Shown piece by piece: positions 25,493 through 31,393 of a DNA stretch of 64,000 nt. Every line of letters starts with the position of its first letter. Position 1 is the stretch's first letter. Source of the DNA: Escarpia spicata (Eukaryota; Annelida; Polychaeta; Sabellida; Siboglinidae); NCBI GenBank assembly GCA_963995525.1, contig OZ023210.1:22117913-22181912 (forward strand), in the 5' to 3' direction. Under the pieces are notes generated by a model that worked only from the letters and a program-made list of their open reading frames with translations, had not been told where the DNA came from and ran no database searches. The position numbers were made by a program, and so were the translations under genes.

Positions 25493-27434
25493 TGTGTATT
25501 ACTGAAGCATATCTGCACATGGCACAAATGAGCACTGCTGTTTGGTAAATAGTTTAAAGGTAAATGCATTTTAAGCTATTTATTTAAAGCTATTTGTCAA
25601 CTAAATAAATTATTCTATTTATATAAAGCTATTTGTCAACTAAATAAATTATTCTATTTATATAAAGCTATTTGTCAACTAAATTAATTATTCTATTTAT
25701 TTAAAGCTAATTGTTAACTAAATGAAACCCATGTTTCTGGCTGTAACAACAAAGGATTTTGGTTCAGAGTTCGAAAAAAACAATAACATTTTAATCGCTT
25801 CAGAGGTGAGGTACTTTTTGGGCCAAAATGGATCTTTGTAAAATGCAATAAATACATACAATAAAAATGACTAAAGTTTCGTACATTGGCAAAACACATT
25901 TTTAATGAAGTTATTACTGTTCTCACAAATAACCATAACATAACAGAACATAATTTTTTTTACCCCTTGTAAGTACACAATTCATTGATTTTTCTGAACA
26001 TCTCTTAAGCAGTGACATCAACAAACAGCAACATTATACAGGCATATATATACATATGTCATTAGCTGTGATATTCCTCTGCATATAGGTAACCATGTGA
26101 TTGTGAAGAAGAAGATATGTTCAACATACTCTTAGAAAATACATACAAAGGCATGTACACCTATTATGGTATTGATGTACCATAGAATGTAATCATATAA
26201 CTTGTTCAATCGGGGTCGGTGACTCCTATTAAGACACAATTGTCGCTCTCATAGGAGGTGTGTATCTCATGTATGTTTATTAGGAGTGCTTGTTTGATGT
26301 GAGAATGTAAGTTTGGTTGTGTGATGCTCATCTGAAACTGGCATCAAATGACCAATAGATGCACACACAATCTAATATTATATTTTGGAGCACATTTTCC
26401 TCAATGTCTTGGCAAAATTATGCAGGTGGCTTGTCACTGAGTATTTATAAATACAGCAATGGTCATGTTGATCCAACAGATTTTTGGCTTGCAACATTAC
26501 AAAATACTACACATTTCTCGTCATCAACTTTGTCCTTCTGCAACATTTGGGGTATATTGCATTTTGTCATGCACAATATTGTTATTTCTGTTTCTCTCAT
26601 ATATCACATCACATACACCAAGTTTATGAGCCATGCGAAGGAAAACTTGTAACAAGTCTAAGAAGAACTATGGCTCTTCCACCTTGCCATGCTTATATAC
26701 CTGCCAACTTATGAGTTTGGAAATTATGAAGGTTGAAGACTTGACAATCTTTTACTTAACTGGCCTAAATTATTACTTAGCAGCATCCACCTTGTAGATA
26801 GTTCTAGGTACTCCCCTAGGTTGAGGCATAGGGTTAACTTATTTGGGCCATTTAAGTAAAAGATTACCCAAGACTTTTTGTGAGTCTCAACAGTTCAGTT
26901 CTGTCAGACTGGACATCGGAAGTCAGTGGGATGCTGTTGGAGGCCTGAAGTGAAAGTCTGGGAAATTAGATTCGTTTCCAGGACTCCAGGATATTCACAA
27001 CAAATCCGGCAGACTACTGGAAATTCTGGGAGGTTTGGTAGATATATGCTGATGGATGGCACCATCTTGTGTAATTATATGTAACATCTTAGCTCAAAAA
27101 CCCACTATCTAAAGACCAAAAGTCCATTGTCTCCAGCATTACCCAATTGCCCTGGACTCAGTCCGAGTCTGGAGGATTGTTTCAATTATGACAAGTCTGA
27201 TGAGACGATGTCTTTACTTTAGAATTAGAGTATCTCTTTATAGCATAGGCCATAGCAATATTACTTATTAGCAATACTCCAATAGCAATCCCCGCCTCTT
27301 TTTTGTCAGTTCCGCTAACAAGAATCAAGACAGGCGATAACAGGGGAACTTCAGCTTACGCGTCGAACTTGTTCGTTAGTAGTTTCATCACTAACATGTG
27401 AGATAAGAGGTGTACTTTCAGATAAATCGGCCAT
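1720..27434 (-). CDS. CLCN7: ClC-7-type H+/Cl- exchanger gene, 23 coding exons
   Basis: Spliced model: 23 exons, all with AG/GT borders and matching phases, total 2331 nt (776 residues plus stop; human ClC-7 is about 805). The family exchanges two chloride ions for one proton in late endosomes and lysosomes, in vertebrates with the beta subunit OSTM1. Visible motifs: GSGIP at 167-171, GKEGP at 209-213 with gating glutamate E211, [10 protein letters not shown] with proton glutamate E278, and GLFIP at 474-478. CBS domain 1 spans about 590-660 and CBS domain 2 about 702-770. The spacing E211 to E278 (67 residues) equals that in human ClC-7. The protein follows ClC-7, not ClC-6, through the CBS linker and the C-terminal TRKDLARYR motif. 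The N-terminus is shorter than in vertebrates, so a small exon in intron 1 may have been missed. UTR limits were not determined. Family assignment is very secure. Confidence 0.95.
1980..2130. repeat. degenerate GTCATCAGATGACAC minisatellite, CLCN7 intron 22
   Basis: About five to seven imperfect copies of a unit containing the partly palindromic core GTCATCAGATGACAC, alternating with TTACACCAT-like text. The array starts about 30 bp from the exon 22 donor. Confidence 0.6.
2160..2240 (-). CDS. CLCN7: CLCN7 exon 22, CBS domain 2
   Basis: 27 codons, phase 0/0: [20 protein letters not shown] then VVDKNNE, acceptor TTGTAG, donor [24 protein letters not shown] is nearly identical to human ClC-7. 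Confidence 0.97.
2343..3490. mobile_element. pogo/Tigger-like terminal fragments, CLCN7 intron 21
   Basis: At 3400-3486 the minus strand reads ACAGTCGAACCCCGGTACTA followed by text containing GACCTTAATAGCGAGGTGAC. This is the style of pogo/Tigger terminal inverted repeats. Related text (GCCATTAAGGTCATC, ATTAATCCGGACACC) lies at 2370-2480. No transposase is visible between them. Whether this is one eroded non-autonomous element or two pieces is unclear. Confidence 0.4.
3600..3890 (-). mobile_element. tRNA-derived SINE, family 1, copy A
   Basis: On the minus strand: a tRNA-like head with a degraded B box near 3835-3850, a body shared with copies B-D, and a tail ending in an AGACTGGATACTGCGCTATA-like motif. 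Tails of this kind belong to SINEs mobilised by L2/CR1-type LINEs. In CLCN7 intron 21. Confidence 0.7.
3988..4071 (-). CDS. CLCN7: CLCN7 exon 21, CBS domain 2 start
   Basis: 28 codons, phase 0/0: [20 protein letters not shown] then PAPYTVFD, acceptor TTGCAG, donor GTGAGT. Matches the MDLSEFMNPSPYTV region of ClC-7. Confidence 0.95.
4300..4640 (-). mobile_element. tRNA-derived SINE, family 1, copy B
   Basis: Full-length copy in CLCN7 intron 20. The head reads GCACAGTGGATAGAGCATCG with a B-box-like CCGGGTTCAAATCC. The body follows, then a tail with GAGCAGTTCTGACGACTGGG and TATATAAG. A shorter body-only relic follows at about 4670-4790. Confidence 0.8.
4916..5008 (-). CDS. CLCN7: CLCN7 exon 20, CBS linker
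   Basis: 31 codons, phase 0/0: [20 protein letters not shown] then [11 protein letters not shown]. Aligns with VFVERSNLG..RLRLKDFRDAYPRFPPIQ. I chose the acceptor GCCCAG over a later CACAG because only it keeps phase and alignment length. Confidence 0.93.
5234..5314 (-). CDS. CLCN7: CLCN7 exon 19, CBS domain 1 end
   Basis: 27 codons, phase 0/0: [20 protein letters not shown] then IVLLKNK, donor [15 protein letters not shown] matches ClC-7 exactly. The insert before ITRSQ differs a little from the vertebrate GLILRSQ. Confidence 0.94.
5378..6195 (+). repeat. three copies of a ~90 bp repeat, CLCN7 intron 18
   Basis: Copies at about 5390-5480, 5945-6040 and 6090-6185 share AGAATGATTCAATCAAATAC, AGATTTCTTGTGTACAGTGG and ATGTCTATGCAAAATCAGAG. 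The second and third are 144 bp apart. Origin not recognised; no coding capacity. Confidence 0.75.
6462..6672. repeat. 33-bp minisatellite at the CLCN7 exon 18 donor
   Basis: About seven units of roughly 33 bp with core GTGACTGGCCTGCTGGGCCA. On the minus strand this reads as repeats such as [11 protein letters not shown]. The last unit runs to within about ten bases of the exon 18 donor (6678). Confidence 0.85.
6679..6802 (-). CDS. CLCN7: CLCN7 exon 18, CBS domain 1
   Basis: One base plus 41 codons: [18 protein letters not shown] to [13 protein letters not shown], acceptor TTTCAG, donor GTAAGT. This is the first half of CBS domain 1, with the typical VMS..V and GFPVVE signatures. A 33-bp minisatellite starts within ten bases of its donor. 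Confidence 0.96.
7248..7333 (-). CDS. CLCN7: CLCN7 exon 17
   Basis: 28 codons plus two bases: [18 protein letters not shown] to TSNIMA, acceptor TTCTAG, donor GTGAGG. Aligns with GLYDMHIQLQSVPFLHWE, the link from the membrane domain to the first CBS domain. Confidence 0.96.
7504..7550. repeat. (AT)n microsatellite
   Basis: Alternating AT tract broken by AATTTAACTGTGTATTA in CLCN7 intron 16. Confidence 0.85.
7766..7893 (-). CDS. CLCN7: CLCN7 exon 16 (innermost acceptor)
   Basis: Two bases plus 42 codons: [19 protein letters not shown] to [11 protein letters not shown], donor GTTAGT. Aligns with [20 protein letters not shown]. The 3' end is firm. The 5' border is a choice among seven in-frame acceptors, because the exon start is repeated six times upstream (7894-8178). 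The innermost acceptor restores the exact ClC-7 sequence LGGVVRM. The outermost would give LDGMVKM plus 95 extra residues. Confidence 0.9.
7894..8178 (-). repeat. six in-frame copies of CLCN7 exon 16 start plus splice acceptor
   Basis: 285 bp made of five 48-bp units and one 45-bp unit, directly abutting exon 16. Each unit encodes a variant of [16 protein letters not shown], i.e. the exon's own [16 protein letters not shown]. Each ends in TTGCAG or similar before GT, with a TTGAC branch-site-like motif about 20 nt upstream. The whole array is open in the exon's frame. The outermost acceptor (8178/8179) follows original intron sequence ending GTCGCTGCAG. Confidence 0.95.
8589..8640 (-). CDS. 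CLCN7: CLCN7 exon 15 (52 nt)
   Basis: 17 codons plus one base: [17 protein letters not shown](G), acceptor TATAG, donor GTATGT. Aligns with IWADPGKYALMGAAAQLG. Its phase 1 end is completed by GT at 7892-7893 to give Gly519, which selects the innermost acceptor of the following array as the ancestral reading. Confidence 0.95.
9867..10036 (-). CDS. CLCN7: CLCN7 exon 14, GLFIP motif
   Basis: Two bases plus 56 codons: [40 protein letters not shown], then WGRLIG to FPDA. It carries the second ion-path motif GxFxP at 474-478. The local sequence SGLFIP differs from AGVFIP of vertebrate ClC-7 and is nearer to ClC-6 at this spot. Confidence 0.97.
10037..12012. other. CLCN7 intron 13
   Basis: Nearly 2 kb with no exon. 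It contains a donor-like repeat at 10728-10860 (separate entry), a short duplication GTGGGAAAGACAGCGCCAGT at about 11210-11255, and otherwise AT-rich unique sequence. Confidence 0.6.
10728..10860 (-). repeat. degenerate repeat resembling the CLCN7 exon 13 donor region
   Basis: On the minus strand, CACAAACCACCAGGTGAGAA at about 10789-10808 and further degenerate pieces (CACATGTGAGAATGTG, AATGTCACAAACCACG) echo CACCAGGTGAGAATGTCTGT and AATGTCACAAACCGC at the exon 13 donor about 1.2 kb away. Confidence 0.55.
12013..12106 (-). CDS. CLCN7: CLCN7 exon 13
   Basis: 31 codons plus one base: [20 protein letters not shown] to LFHDPP(G), acceptor TTTCAG, donor GTGAGA. Aligns with the luminal LFCADGEYNSMA..LFHDPPGSYNPLT stretch of ClC-7. 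Donor-like echoes of its 3' end occur at 10728-10860. Confidence 0.95.
12517..12642 (-). repeat. two tandem copies of CLCN7 exon 12 end plus splice donor
   Basis: Period 64 bp. Each unit contains about 16 nt of intron start (GTAGGTAGATAGAAGG) and about 48 nt matching the exon 12 3' end, ending CACCCACTGCAG before GTAGGT or GTTGGT. The copies differ from the exon by TGCTAG for TGCCAG and CCACTG for CCAGTG. Any retained unit meets an immediate in-frame stop. Confidence 0.95.
12643..12781 (-). CDS. CLCN7: CLCN7 exon 12
   Basis: One base plus 46 codons: [20 protein letters not shown] to [18 protein letters not shown]. Aligns with [27 protein letters not shown]. The donor GTAGGTAGATAG is followed by two tandem copies of this exon's last ~48 nt plus donor (12517-12642). 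Use of a downstream donor would read V-G-R-stop at once. The true exon reads HPVQ, while both intronic copies still read HPLQ, the residue also seen in human ClC-7. Confidence 0.95.
12782..13833. other. CLCN7 intron 11, nothing recognised
   Basis: About 1.05 kb of AT-rich sequence. No exon, mobile-element motif or array stood out. Confidence 0.5.
13834..13894 (-). CDS. CLCN7: CLCN7 exon 11
   Basis: 61 nt, phase 1 in and phase 2 out: [19 protein letters not shown], acceptor TTTGCAG, donor GTGAGT. Aligns with GGVLGAVFNALNYWLTMFR of ClC-7. It is the second smallest exon of the gene after exon 10 and exon 15. Confidence 0.92.
14959..15104. repeat. long inverted repeat (hairpin), CLCN7 intron 10
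   Basis: Arms at about 14957-15010 and 15050-15104 are near-perfect reverse complements: TAAGTTACCTTTCTGAATCC against GGATTCAGAAAGGTAACTTA, and GTTCAGACGGAGCT against AGCTCTGTCTGAGC. The loop carries its own GGCATC/GATGCC mini-stem preceded by CTGAAGA. Because of the symmetry both strands have matching open frames (YLSESLF..QTEL). Probably a mobile-element terminus or a fold-back element. Confidence 0.85.
15152..15206 (-). CDS. CLCN7: CLCN7 exon 10
   Basis: 18 codons plus one base, [18 protein letters not shown](G), acceptor ATAG, donor GTAAGT. It is a short membrane-segment exon whose phase 1 end joins exon 11 to give [11 protein letters not shown]. Confidence 0.93.
15236..15510 (-). mobile_element. 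tRNA-derived SINE, family 1, copy C (worn)
   Basis: Shares the GGATATTGGACTATATAGG-type tail and the AGCATGGCTAAATGCTTCC body with the other copies. The tRNA-like head is largely destroyed. In CLCN7 intron 9. Confidence 0.6.
15761..15871 (-). CDS. CLCN7: CLCN7 exon 9
   Basis: 37 codons, phase 0/0, [20 protein letters not shown] to [10 protein letters not shown], donor GTAAGT. Aligns with FFASMISTFTLNF..PGLINFGRF of vertebrate ClC-7. Confidence 0.96.
16135..17495 (-). mobile_element. RTE-like LINE, 5'-truncated and frameshifted
   Basis: The minus strand encodes a reverse transcriptase from [18 protein letters not shown] through [24 protein letters not shown] and the catalytic [10 protein letters not shown]. 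Past about 16815 the frame is broken. The C-terminal part is still readable in other frames ([35 protein letters not shown]). The style FIDLE.AYDTVPR / GLRQGSAL fits RTE-clade elements. Same orientation as CLCN7, in intron 8. Not functional: no endonuclease domain, frameshifts and stops. Confidence 0.85.
17590..17670 (-). mobile_element. SINE/LINE 3' tail fragment
   Basis: The minus strand carries TGTAAAGCTCTGTTAATTGC followed by GGATGTGTGCTATATAAATA, the same kind of tail as SINE family 1. It is a short relic next to CLCN7 exon 8. Confidence 0.45.
17799..17957 (-). CDS. CLCN7: CLCN7 exon 8, proton glutamate
   Basis: 53 codons, phase 0/0: [20 protein letters not shown], then [18 protein letters not shown], ending TWRI before GTAAGT. 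E278 matches the internal proton-transfer glutamate that separates exchangers from channels. Confidence 0.97.
17990..18290 (+). mobile_element. C-terminal fragment of a second LINE
   Basis: The plus strand reads [20 protein letters not shown], then, across stops and shifts, KRSIGRPA and other pieces of the W-x-WAGH..R / GRPxxRWxD tail common to LINE polyproteins. Only the tail remains. It lies in CLCN7 intron 7, antisense to the gene. Confidence 0.6.
18954..19037 (-). CDS. CLCN7: CLCN7 exon 7, gating glutamate
   Basis: 28 codons, phase 0/0, beginning [19 protein letters not shown]. The first codon is the gating glutamate of the GKEGP motif (residue 211), required for H+/Cl- coupling in CLC exchangers. 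The intron therefore splits GK from EGP. Donor GTCAGT. Confidence 0.97.
19428..19745 (-). mobile_element. tRNA-derived SINE, family 1, copy D (best preserved)
   Basis: Head GCGCAGTGGTGCGGTGGCTA, perfect B box GGTTCGAATCC, body AGCATGGCTGAATGTTTCCC, tail GAGGACTGGATACTGTGCTA and a terminal CTTTACTTTACTTTTCC repeat. About 318 bp. In CLCN7 intron 6. No evidence that it is a functional tRNA gene. Confidence 0.85.
19790..19933 (-). CDS. CLCN7: CLCN7 exon 6, GSGIP selectivity motif
   Basis: 48 codons, phase 0/0, [18 protein letters not shown] to VVGGLAIGK. It carries the GSGIP chloride-coordinating motif and the helix leading to the gating glutamate. Acceptor TTTTCAG, donor GTCAGG. Almost colinear with human ClC-7. 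Confidence 0.97.
20120..20240 (+). repeat. GT-rich simple repeat
   Basis: Imperfect (GT)n with GCGTGC interruptions in CLCN7 intron 5. Its complementary open frame is an artefact of the repeat. Confidence 0.75.
20315..20424 (-). CDS. CLCN7: CLCN7 exon 5
   Basis: Two bases plus 36 codons: [17 protein letters not shown] to ILVAYGE, donor GTAAGT. It encodes the second membrane helix and the [11 protein letters not shown] lead-in. The acceptor GTAAG lacks a clear pyrimidine tract and an in-frame TAA lies just upstream, so the 5' border is inferred from phase and alignment length. Confidence 0.85.
20963..21095 (-). CDS. CLCN7: CLCN7 exon 4, first membrane helix
   Basis: 44 codons plus one base: [19 protein letters not shown] onward, containing the hydrophobic first helix ([16 protein letters not shown]). 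I placed the donor at the weak site GTATCC (20957-20962). It gives phase 1 to match exon 5 and makes the loop exactly as long as in human ClC-7. The acceptor lies only about 45 bp from an inserted LINE. The right border is certain; the donor is moderately sure. Confidence 0.85.
21140..22123 (+). pseudogene. LINE endonuclease ORF fragment
   Basis: APE-type endonuclease of the retrotransposon above, nicking target DNA for target-primed reverse transcription. Catalytic-type motifs seen: TETWLS (metal-binding Glu), GDFNID and SDHLPV (terminal Asp-His). The usual N-terminal start is missing and the frame stops before joining the reverse transcriptase. Confidence 0.85.
22140..23327 (+). pseudogene. 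LINE reverse transcriptase ORF fragment
   Basis: Reverse transcriptase fingers and palm with FADD at about 23140-23152. The upstream in-frame text [20 protein letters not shown], before the first ATG at 22227, shows that the domain begins earlier and was once continuous with the endonuclease. The TGA at 23325 interrupts the thumb/C-terminal part, which continues in the same frame to about 23510 and then shifts. Confidence 0.88.
24081..24461. other. intron 3 remainder, AT-rich
   Basis: Includes a short (AAT)n run near 24433-24450 just beyond the exon 3 donor. Nothing else was recognised. Confidence 0.5.
24462..24527 (-). CDS. CLCN7: CLCN7 exon 3
   Basis: 22 codons, phase 0/0, beginning [13 protein letters not shown], donor GTATGA. 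SLDYDN is a near-invariant ClC-7 motif in the last cytosolic stretch before the first membrane helix. Confidence 0.93.
25037..25138 (-). CDS. CLCN7: CLCN7 exon 2
   Basis: 34 codons, phase 0/0, [15 protein letters not shown] to [10 protein letters not shown], with acceptor ACAG and donor GTAAGT. The C-terminal part aligns with the 'NEKLLSLKYESLDYD' region just before the membrane domain of vertebrate ClC-7. It is cytosolic N-terminal sequence. Confidence 0.85.
25231..25366 (+). repeat. 10-bp minisatellite GTATGTACAG x13
   Basis: Thirteen perfect decamers from 25231 to 25360 plus a partial one. It lies about 90 bp upstream (gene sense) of the CLCN7 exon 2 acceptor. On the plus strand every unit junction spells CAG|GTATGT, a consensus splice donor. 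Confidence 0.97.
25444..25491 (+). repeat. compound (ATG)n(TG)n microsatellite
   Basis: About five GATGAT triplets followed by about fifteen GT dinucleotides, in CLCN7 intron 1. Confidence 0.9.
25573..25722. repeat. 39-bp tandem repeat
   Basis: Nearly four copies of a 39-bp unit containing AAAGCTATTTGTCAACTAAA and TAAATTATTCTATTTAT. Intron 1 of CLCN7. Confidence 0.9.
26694..27050. mobile_element. MITE-like element, copy 1
   Basis: Starts TATACCTGCCAACTTATGAG and shares with copy 2 (29138-29485) the stretches GTCTCAACAGTTCAGTTCTG and TTCACAACAAATCCGG, the GACATCGG..GTGCTGTTGG block, and a terminal GTTTGGTAGATATA, a worn complement of its own start. No coding capacity. Non-autonomous DNA transposon inferred. 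Confidence 0.65.
27360..27434 (-). CDS. CLCN7: CLCN7 exon 1 (start codon)
   Basis: Begins [14 protein letters not shown] and ends at CGC before GTAAGC (phase 0). The start ATG has A at -3 and G at +4, a strong Kozak context. The acidic N-terminus with a PLIS stretch recalls the cytosolic, sorting-signal-bearing N-terminus of ClC-7, but the exact dileucine motifs of mammals are not present. It is the least conserved exon, so its assignment rests on position, frame, the donor site and its open start. Confidence 0.7.
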
Positions 27435-27749
27435 TGTGCAACCACTTTTTGTTACTGAGTCAACCACTGTAGATTATGGAGTATGGACCGCTTGTTTACA
27501 TCCCACTTCTTATAAGGATCACATGACCCCACGATGACATGCAACAGGTGGCGCCACTGGTAACTGTGTTTAATTTTAATATTTCACTATAGGTGGCAGC
27601 GTTGCCCGCAGCGTTGATTAGTCGGAACAAAACAGTAACTGTATTTAATTTATTAATGTAACGTAAATTAATAACAATCACCAAGCTGTTTCATTAACAC
27701 CATTTAGTTATGTGTTTTAGTAATGAAGTAGATATCAACTAACGTCAAT

Positions 27750-28150
27750 TACGTCGCGATGATGGTGTGCTGATGTCGGCACCACGAAATCAACAGGACA
27801 GTTCCTGTATTGCTTATAAGCGATTTCTGAAGATACGATTGTCGGATGCGTGTGTCCTGGCGATACGTCTGAACATCGATCGCTGACCATTCGGCTGATC
27901 TGTCCAGATGAATGTCCCCTAATTGGCACCTTTCCGCGTGAATCGGATCGTTCCCGCTGTACCCGGGTTAAACTGGGACCGCACGGTCGAGCGACAGCAA
28001 AATTGATGGAATTGTTACTGAATGTGACTGATCCCGGGTGTATAGGTTCATCCTGACTTCTGCGAGCAACGTTAGGTTAGCTCTTCAAAATTCGGAAGTT
28101 GGGTAATCCGTTCGAGACTCATCCATACCGGTACTGCGCGAAAGCAGTTT
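27750..28150. promoter_or_regulatory. CpG-rich patch upstream of CLCN7
   Basis: This stretch is visibly richer in CG dinucleotides (GTCGGATGCG, ATCGATCGCTG, CCGCGTGAATCGGATCG, GCACGGTCGAGCG) than the surrounding AT-rich DNA. It starts about 320 bp upstream of the CLCN7 start codon. Promoter role is inferred from position only. Confidence 0.35.
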
Positions 28151-29137
28151 GCCATAGTTTTGTTATTTTTCAATAATTTAGTTCTTTATTGTTTTAATTA
28201 TTTGTATATTGTATTTTAAATTATTTTATTGTAACTTTTATTACAGACAGCACATGTATACTAAATTATATTTTAACTAGTAAATTCAATAACTTTTTGA
28301 AATAATAATAGAAAATTAAACTTTTCATATCACACAAATGTATGGTCGAGTTTGAATTGGTCTTCCAAATTGTGTATCAACACAATTATAGACCAGGAGA
28401 GAATAGATTAAATCGAAGTTTTCAAATATTTATTGATTAACAAGATAGTTATATGAATGCCTTCTTCGTGCTTTTAGAAGAAGTAGAAGTAGAAAGATAT
28501 TTATAGGAATGTGTTCTTCATGATTATAGAAGAAGTATAAGTAGAAAGTACCCAGTAGCAAAATTAAGAATAGTGTAGATTTGATATAACAATGTTTAAT
28601 TATTGCAGAGAATATGCATGGTAAGTGAAACTTTTAATCTGTTAACCTTTAACTGTGTTATTATAATTATGGCAAAACATTGCTGATATGAGTGAGCCAC
28701 AAGGATATAAAACATCTTAGATCCTTGTCTTGCCATTAACAGTTTGTACATAATGTTTATGCTATCAAAATACTATCTAGATCTTGTTCTTCTTCGTATT
28801 CCGAGACCCCAGTTTCCATGTAATATCTCACTTTTTTCATTCACACATGATGCAAGTACATCATAAAATGTATCATGGTAGAATAAATACTAAAAATACA
28901 TCTTATACAGGTGATGGATTATATTTTTGGAGTCCAGCTTCCTGGTCATTGTTTGAAGGCTAAGCTAATGTTGTAACAAAATTACATTTTGTTTTATGCA
29001 TATAAAAAATATGTTGCACTTACAAAAAACAACTTACGTGTATATATGAAATTAACTTATTCAGTTAATAGAGTTATCTGGCATCTGCGCAAAAGTCATA
29101 TGTGAGTGTTTTGTATGCGTAGGGCGTACACTAAGGA
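28150..29137. other. intergenic AT-rich stretch, nothing else recognised
   Basis: Between the CpG-rich patch and MITE copy 2. Apart from the short duplication at 28452-28570 no feature was seen. Confidence 0.4.
28452..28570. repeat. imperfect ~63-bp duplication
   Basis: Two adjacent copies containing TTCTTCGTGCTTTTAGAAGA / TTCTTCATGATTATAGAAGA and AGTAGAAAG. Intergenic. Confidence 0.6.
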
Positions 29138-29485
29138 TCCCTACCAACTTCTGACTTTGAAAATCCAGTAGATTTGAGATTTATTGTGAGTCTCTGATTC
29201 ATATTTGAATTTGATTTCGGAAGACAGGGTGGGGTTGTATTATTATTATATTGTTGATGGTAATTGTTTTTTTGTGGGTCTCAACAGTTTAGTTCTGTCG
29301 GATTGGACATCGGTAGATCAGGTGCTGTTGGGGGTCTGAGGCGAGAATCAAGTAGATTTTCTTGTCAACCCAGGCAATTTTCATCTTCACCGAAAATGCG
29401 GGAGATTTTCTTCTTTTTGTTGGGAAATTCACAACAAATCCGGGAAATTCACGGAAAATCTGAGGTTGGCAGGTATACACGATAG
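29138..29485. mobile_element. MITE-like element, copy 2
   Basis: Starts CCTACCAACTTCTGACTTTG and ends AGGTTGGCAGGTATACACG, so the ends are inverted complements (CCTACCAAC against GTTGGCAGG). Length about 350 bp, like copy 1. Lies between CLCN7 and MPRIP. Confidence 0.65.
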
Positions 29486-29767
29486 GTGACACCACATGTT
29501 ATAATTTAATGCACAAGTGGTCTTAGGTCTTATGTTGGGTTCTCCAAACAGCCCAACCTTGGGCTAACGCAGGAGTTTAAAGTGACCAAATAGTCAAATG
29601 GCCATTGTGTCCCGGTCTCCCCTACACTTCTTTTATTTACATGCCAGCCTTATTTACCCCACAATTATTCCTTTACCATTTTTAGATTCCTATCAGTTCA
29701 GAACTCAGAATCAATTTATTTGACATAAATATGATACATATACAATGAATAACGTAAGTAATAGATA

Positions 29768-29820
29768 AGGTCGGGAGACTCCTATTAAGATATATAATAT
29801 CGCTAGCACAAGAGCCACCC
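29768..29820. repeat. dispersed repeat tail GGTCGGGAGACTCCTATTAA
   Basis: The same block, with TATATGTCGC-like continuation, occurs at 7085-7140 and 26212-26262, and inverted at about 36845-36875. Here and at 36880-36950 it adjoins AATGAATAACGTAAGTAATA-type text. Probably the 3' end of an unidentified retroelement family. Confidence 0.55.
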
Positions 29821-30119
29821 CGTAAATATAAACAACAACAAAATTTACTTGACACAAATCAGAATAGCATATACTTGTTTTTACAGTTGATAATTACTCA
29901 GTGTATCAACATACATACATACATAATACAAGGATTGATTATATGTACTCGTGTACACATTGACGTACATATGGATACTTAGTGTAAACATTTTTAAATG
30001 ATGTAAACACTGCTGTGATTTACAGAGAATCTGTCCATTTGTGGATATTGAACAAATTATGAATACGACAACTGGATTCATAATTTAAAATAAAACAGTT
30101 TTTTGTGTATGTTGAAAAA

Positions 30120-30660
30120 CCATTTAGACTGTGGGTGTAAATTTTATTAATGATAATACTTGCTACTGTGTTGTGTCTAATTCATTTTTTGGCAAATTCA
30201 TGTTTGAATCTGGACATATACAGACTATTTCTTTCATGTGTGCAGTGCTGATGAATATCAATGATGAATGGATGTGTGTGTTTGGAAAAACATTGAAGTA
30301 GTAGGGTAAAAAATTGTTATTTAATTTATAGTAAAATTTTAATTGTTGGATTTTATAAATGTTATCCAACTTTAGCCACTGAAGTCTTTTTAAAATAGGA
30401 CTTGTGTGAGCATTATATTTACTTAAGGATATTATTCGTATTGCTTTTTTCTGTAATTTGAAAATTCGATGTGCCTGAAGACCACATAAAAGTAAGCCAT
30501 AATTAATATGAGGGAGAATAAGAGCATTGTACATAATATATAATGTATTAGGTGGTAAAAGTGTTTAAAAAAGTTTATTTAGTATGCCTATTGTCTTAGA
30601 TATTTTATTTGCTATTTTGTATGACTCTGCCAGTTTAAATGGTTATTTATTGTGATGCCT
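30120..30660 (-). mobile_element. LINE 3' fragment (RT C-terminal region)
   Basis: The minus strand reads MYNALILPHINYGLLLCG, LQKKAIRIIS and LKLDNIYKIQQLKFYYKL, then a divergent tail. This is the C-terminal block of jockey-superfamily LINE polyproteins, homologous in kind to 23520-23750 but a different family. Upstream RT domains are missing. Confidence 0.75.
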
Positions 30661-30879
30661 AAAAATGTAAAATAATTTACACATTCAATGTATGTTCAGA
30701 AGATGGCGCCACTTTCAAAAAACCAGCTCCGCTTGAAAGGTGGTGAAAAAATAGTTCCAAACACTTTGTTAAGCAAAACATTGGTAGACACAACCGCAGC
30801 CACATTATATAGTTAAGTTTTGCTATTACAAGTATCCGCTTAACAACTGATGTGCACGTTTCGCGATATCTGCATAAAC

Positions 30880-31264
30880 AAAGGCTTGGTGATTGCGTTA
30901 TTGTATTTATGCGCATTCTGGGTCGTAGTGCGGTGTATGTACATATAGGTTATTTGGCGTTATCAGGCTCGCCATACAACGAGTTTCGATAGACGATTGT
31001 GGGTGTGGGAACGAAAAGGCGTTGTAACATGTAGGGGTGTAAAGATATTCGCCGAAAACTACCTCAACCGGATGTAGAATAAACAATCACCAAGACATTT
31101 CGTGAGTTATACTTTGCGGCATAATATCCTGATGGTCGCATAGTGCAATTTGAAGCGCACAAACTCGGATTGTTACGTTGGATCTTTGTTGCTGTCATTC
31201 GGTCCACTGATTCGGTGCGACTTGTCCAGTTAGTCAACGAAGCGGAATGATCCAGCTGACCACT
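30880..31264 (+). promoter_or_regulatory. CpG-rich 5' region of MPRIP
   Basis: CG-rich motifs (GGCTCGCCATACAACGAG, TTCGCCGAAAACTACC, CAACGAAGCGGAATG) immediately precede the start codon, in contrast to AT-rich flanks. Probable promoter and 5' UTR. No TATA box or transcription start could be assigned. Confidence 0.35.
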
Positions 31265-31393
31265 ATGGCAGCGACCGCGTCTTCCTCGTCTTGGTGTCAG
31301 AAATTTGAGCCGAACATTTTTAACAAAGCCAAATGTCAGAACTGTTTCAAGCCCAAAGAACAACATTCGTCTGAAGCACTGGAAAGCAGCAAG
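31265..31393 (+). CDS. MPRIP: MPRIP exon 1 (start codon)
   Basis: 43 codons, [12 protein letters not shown] then [20 protein letters not shown], donor GTAGGT. I chose ATG 31265 (A at -3, G at +4) over the in-frame ATG at 31247, which would add MIQLTT in a weaker context. Confidence 0.92.
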
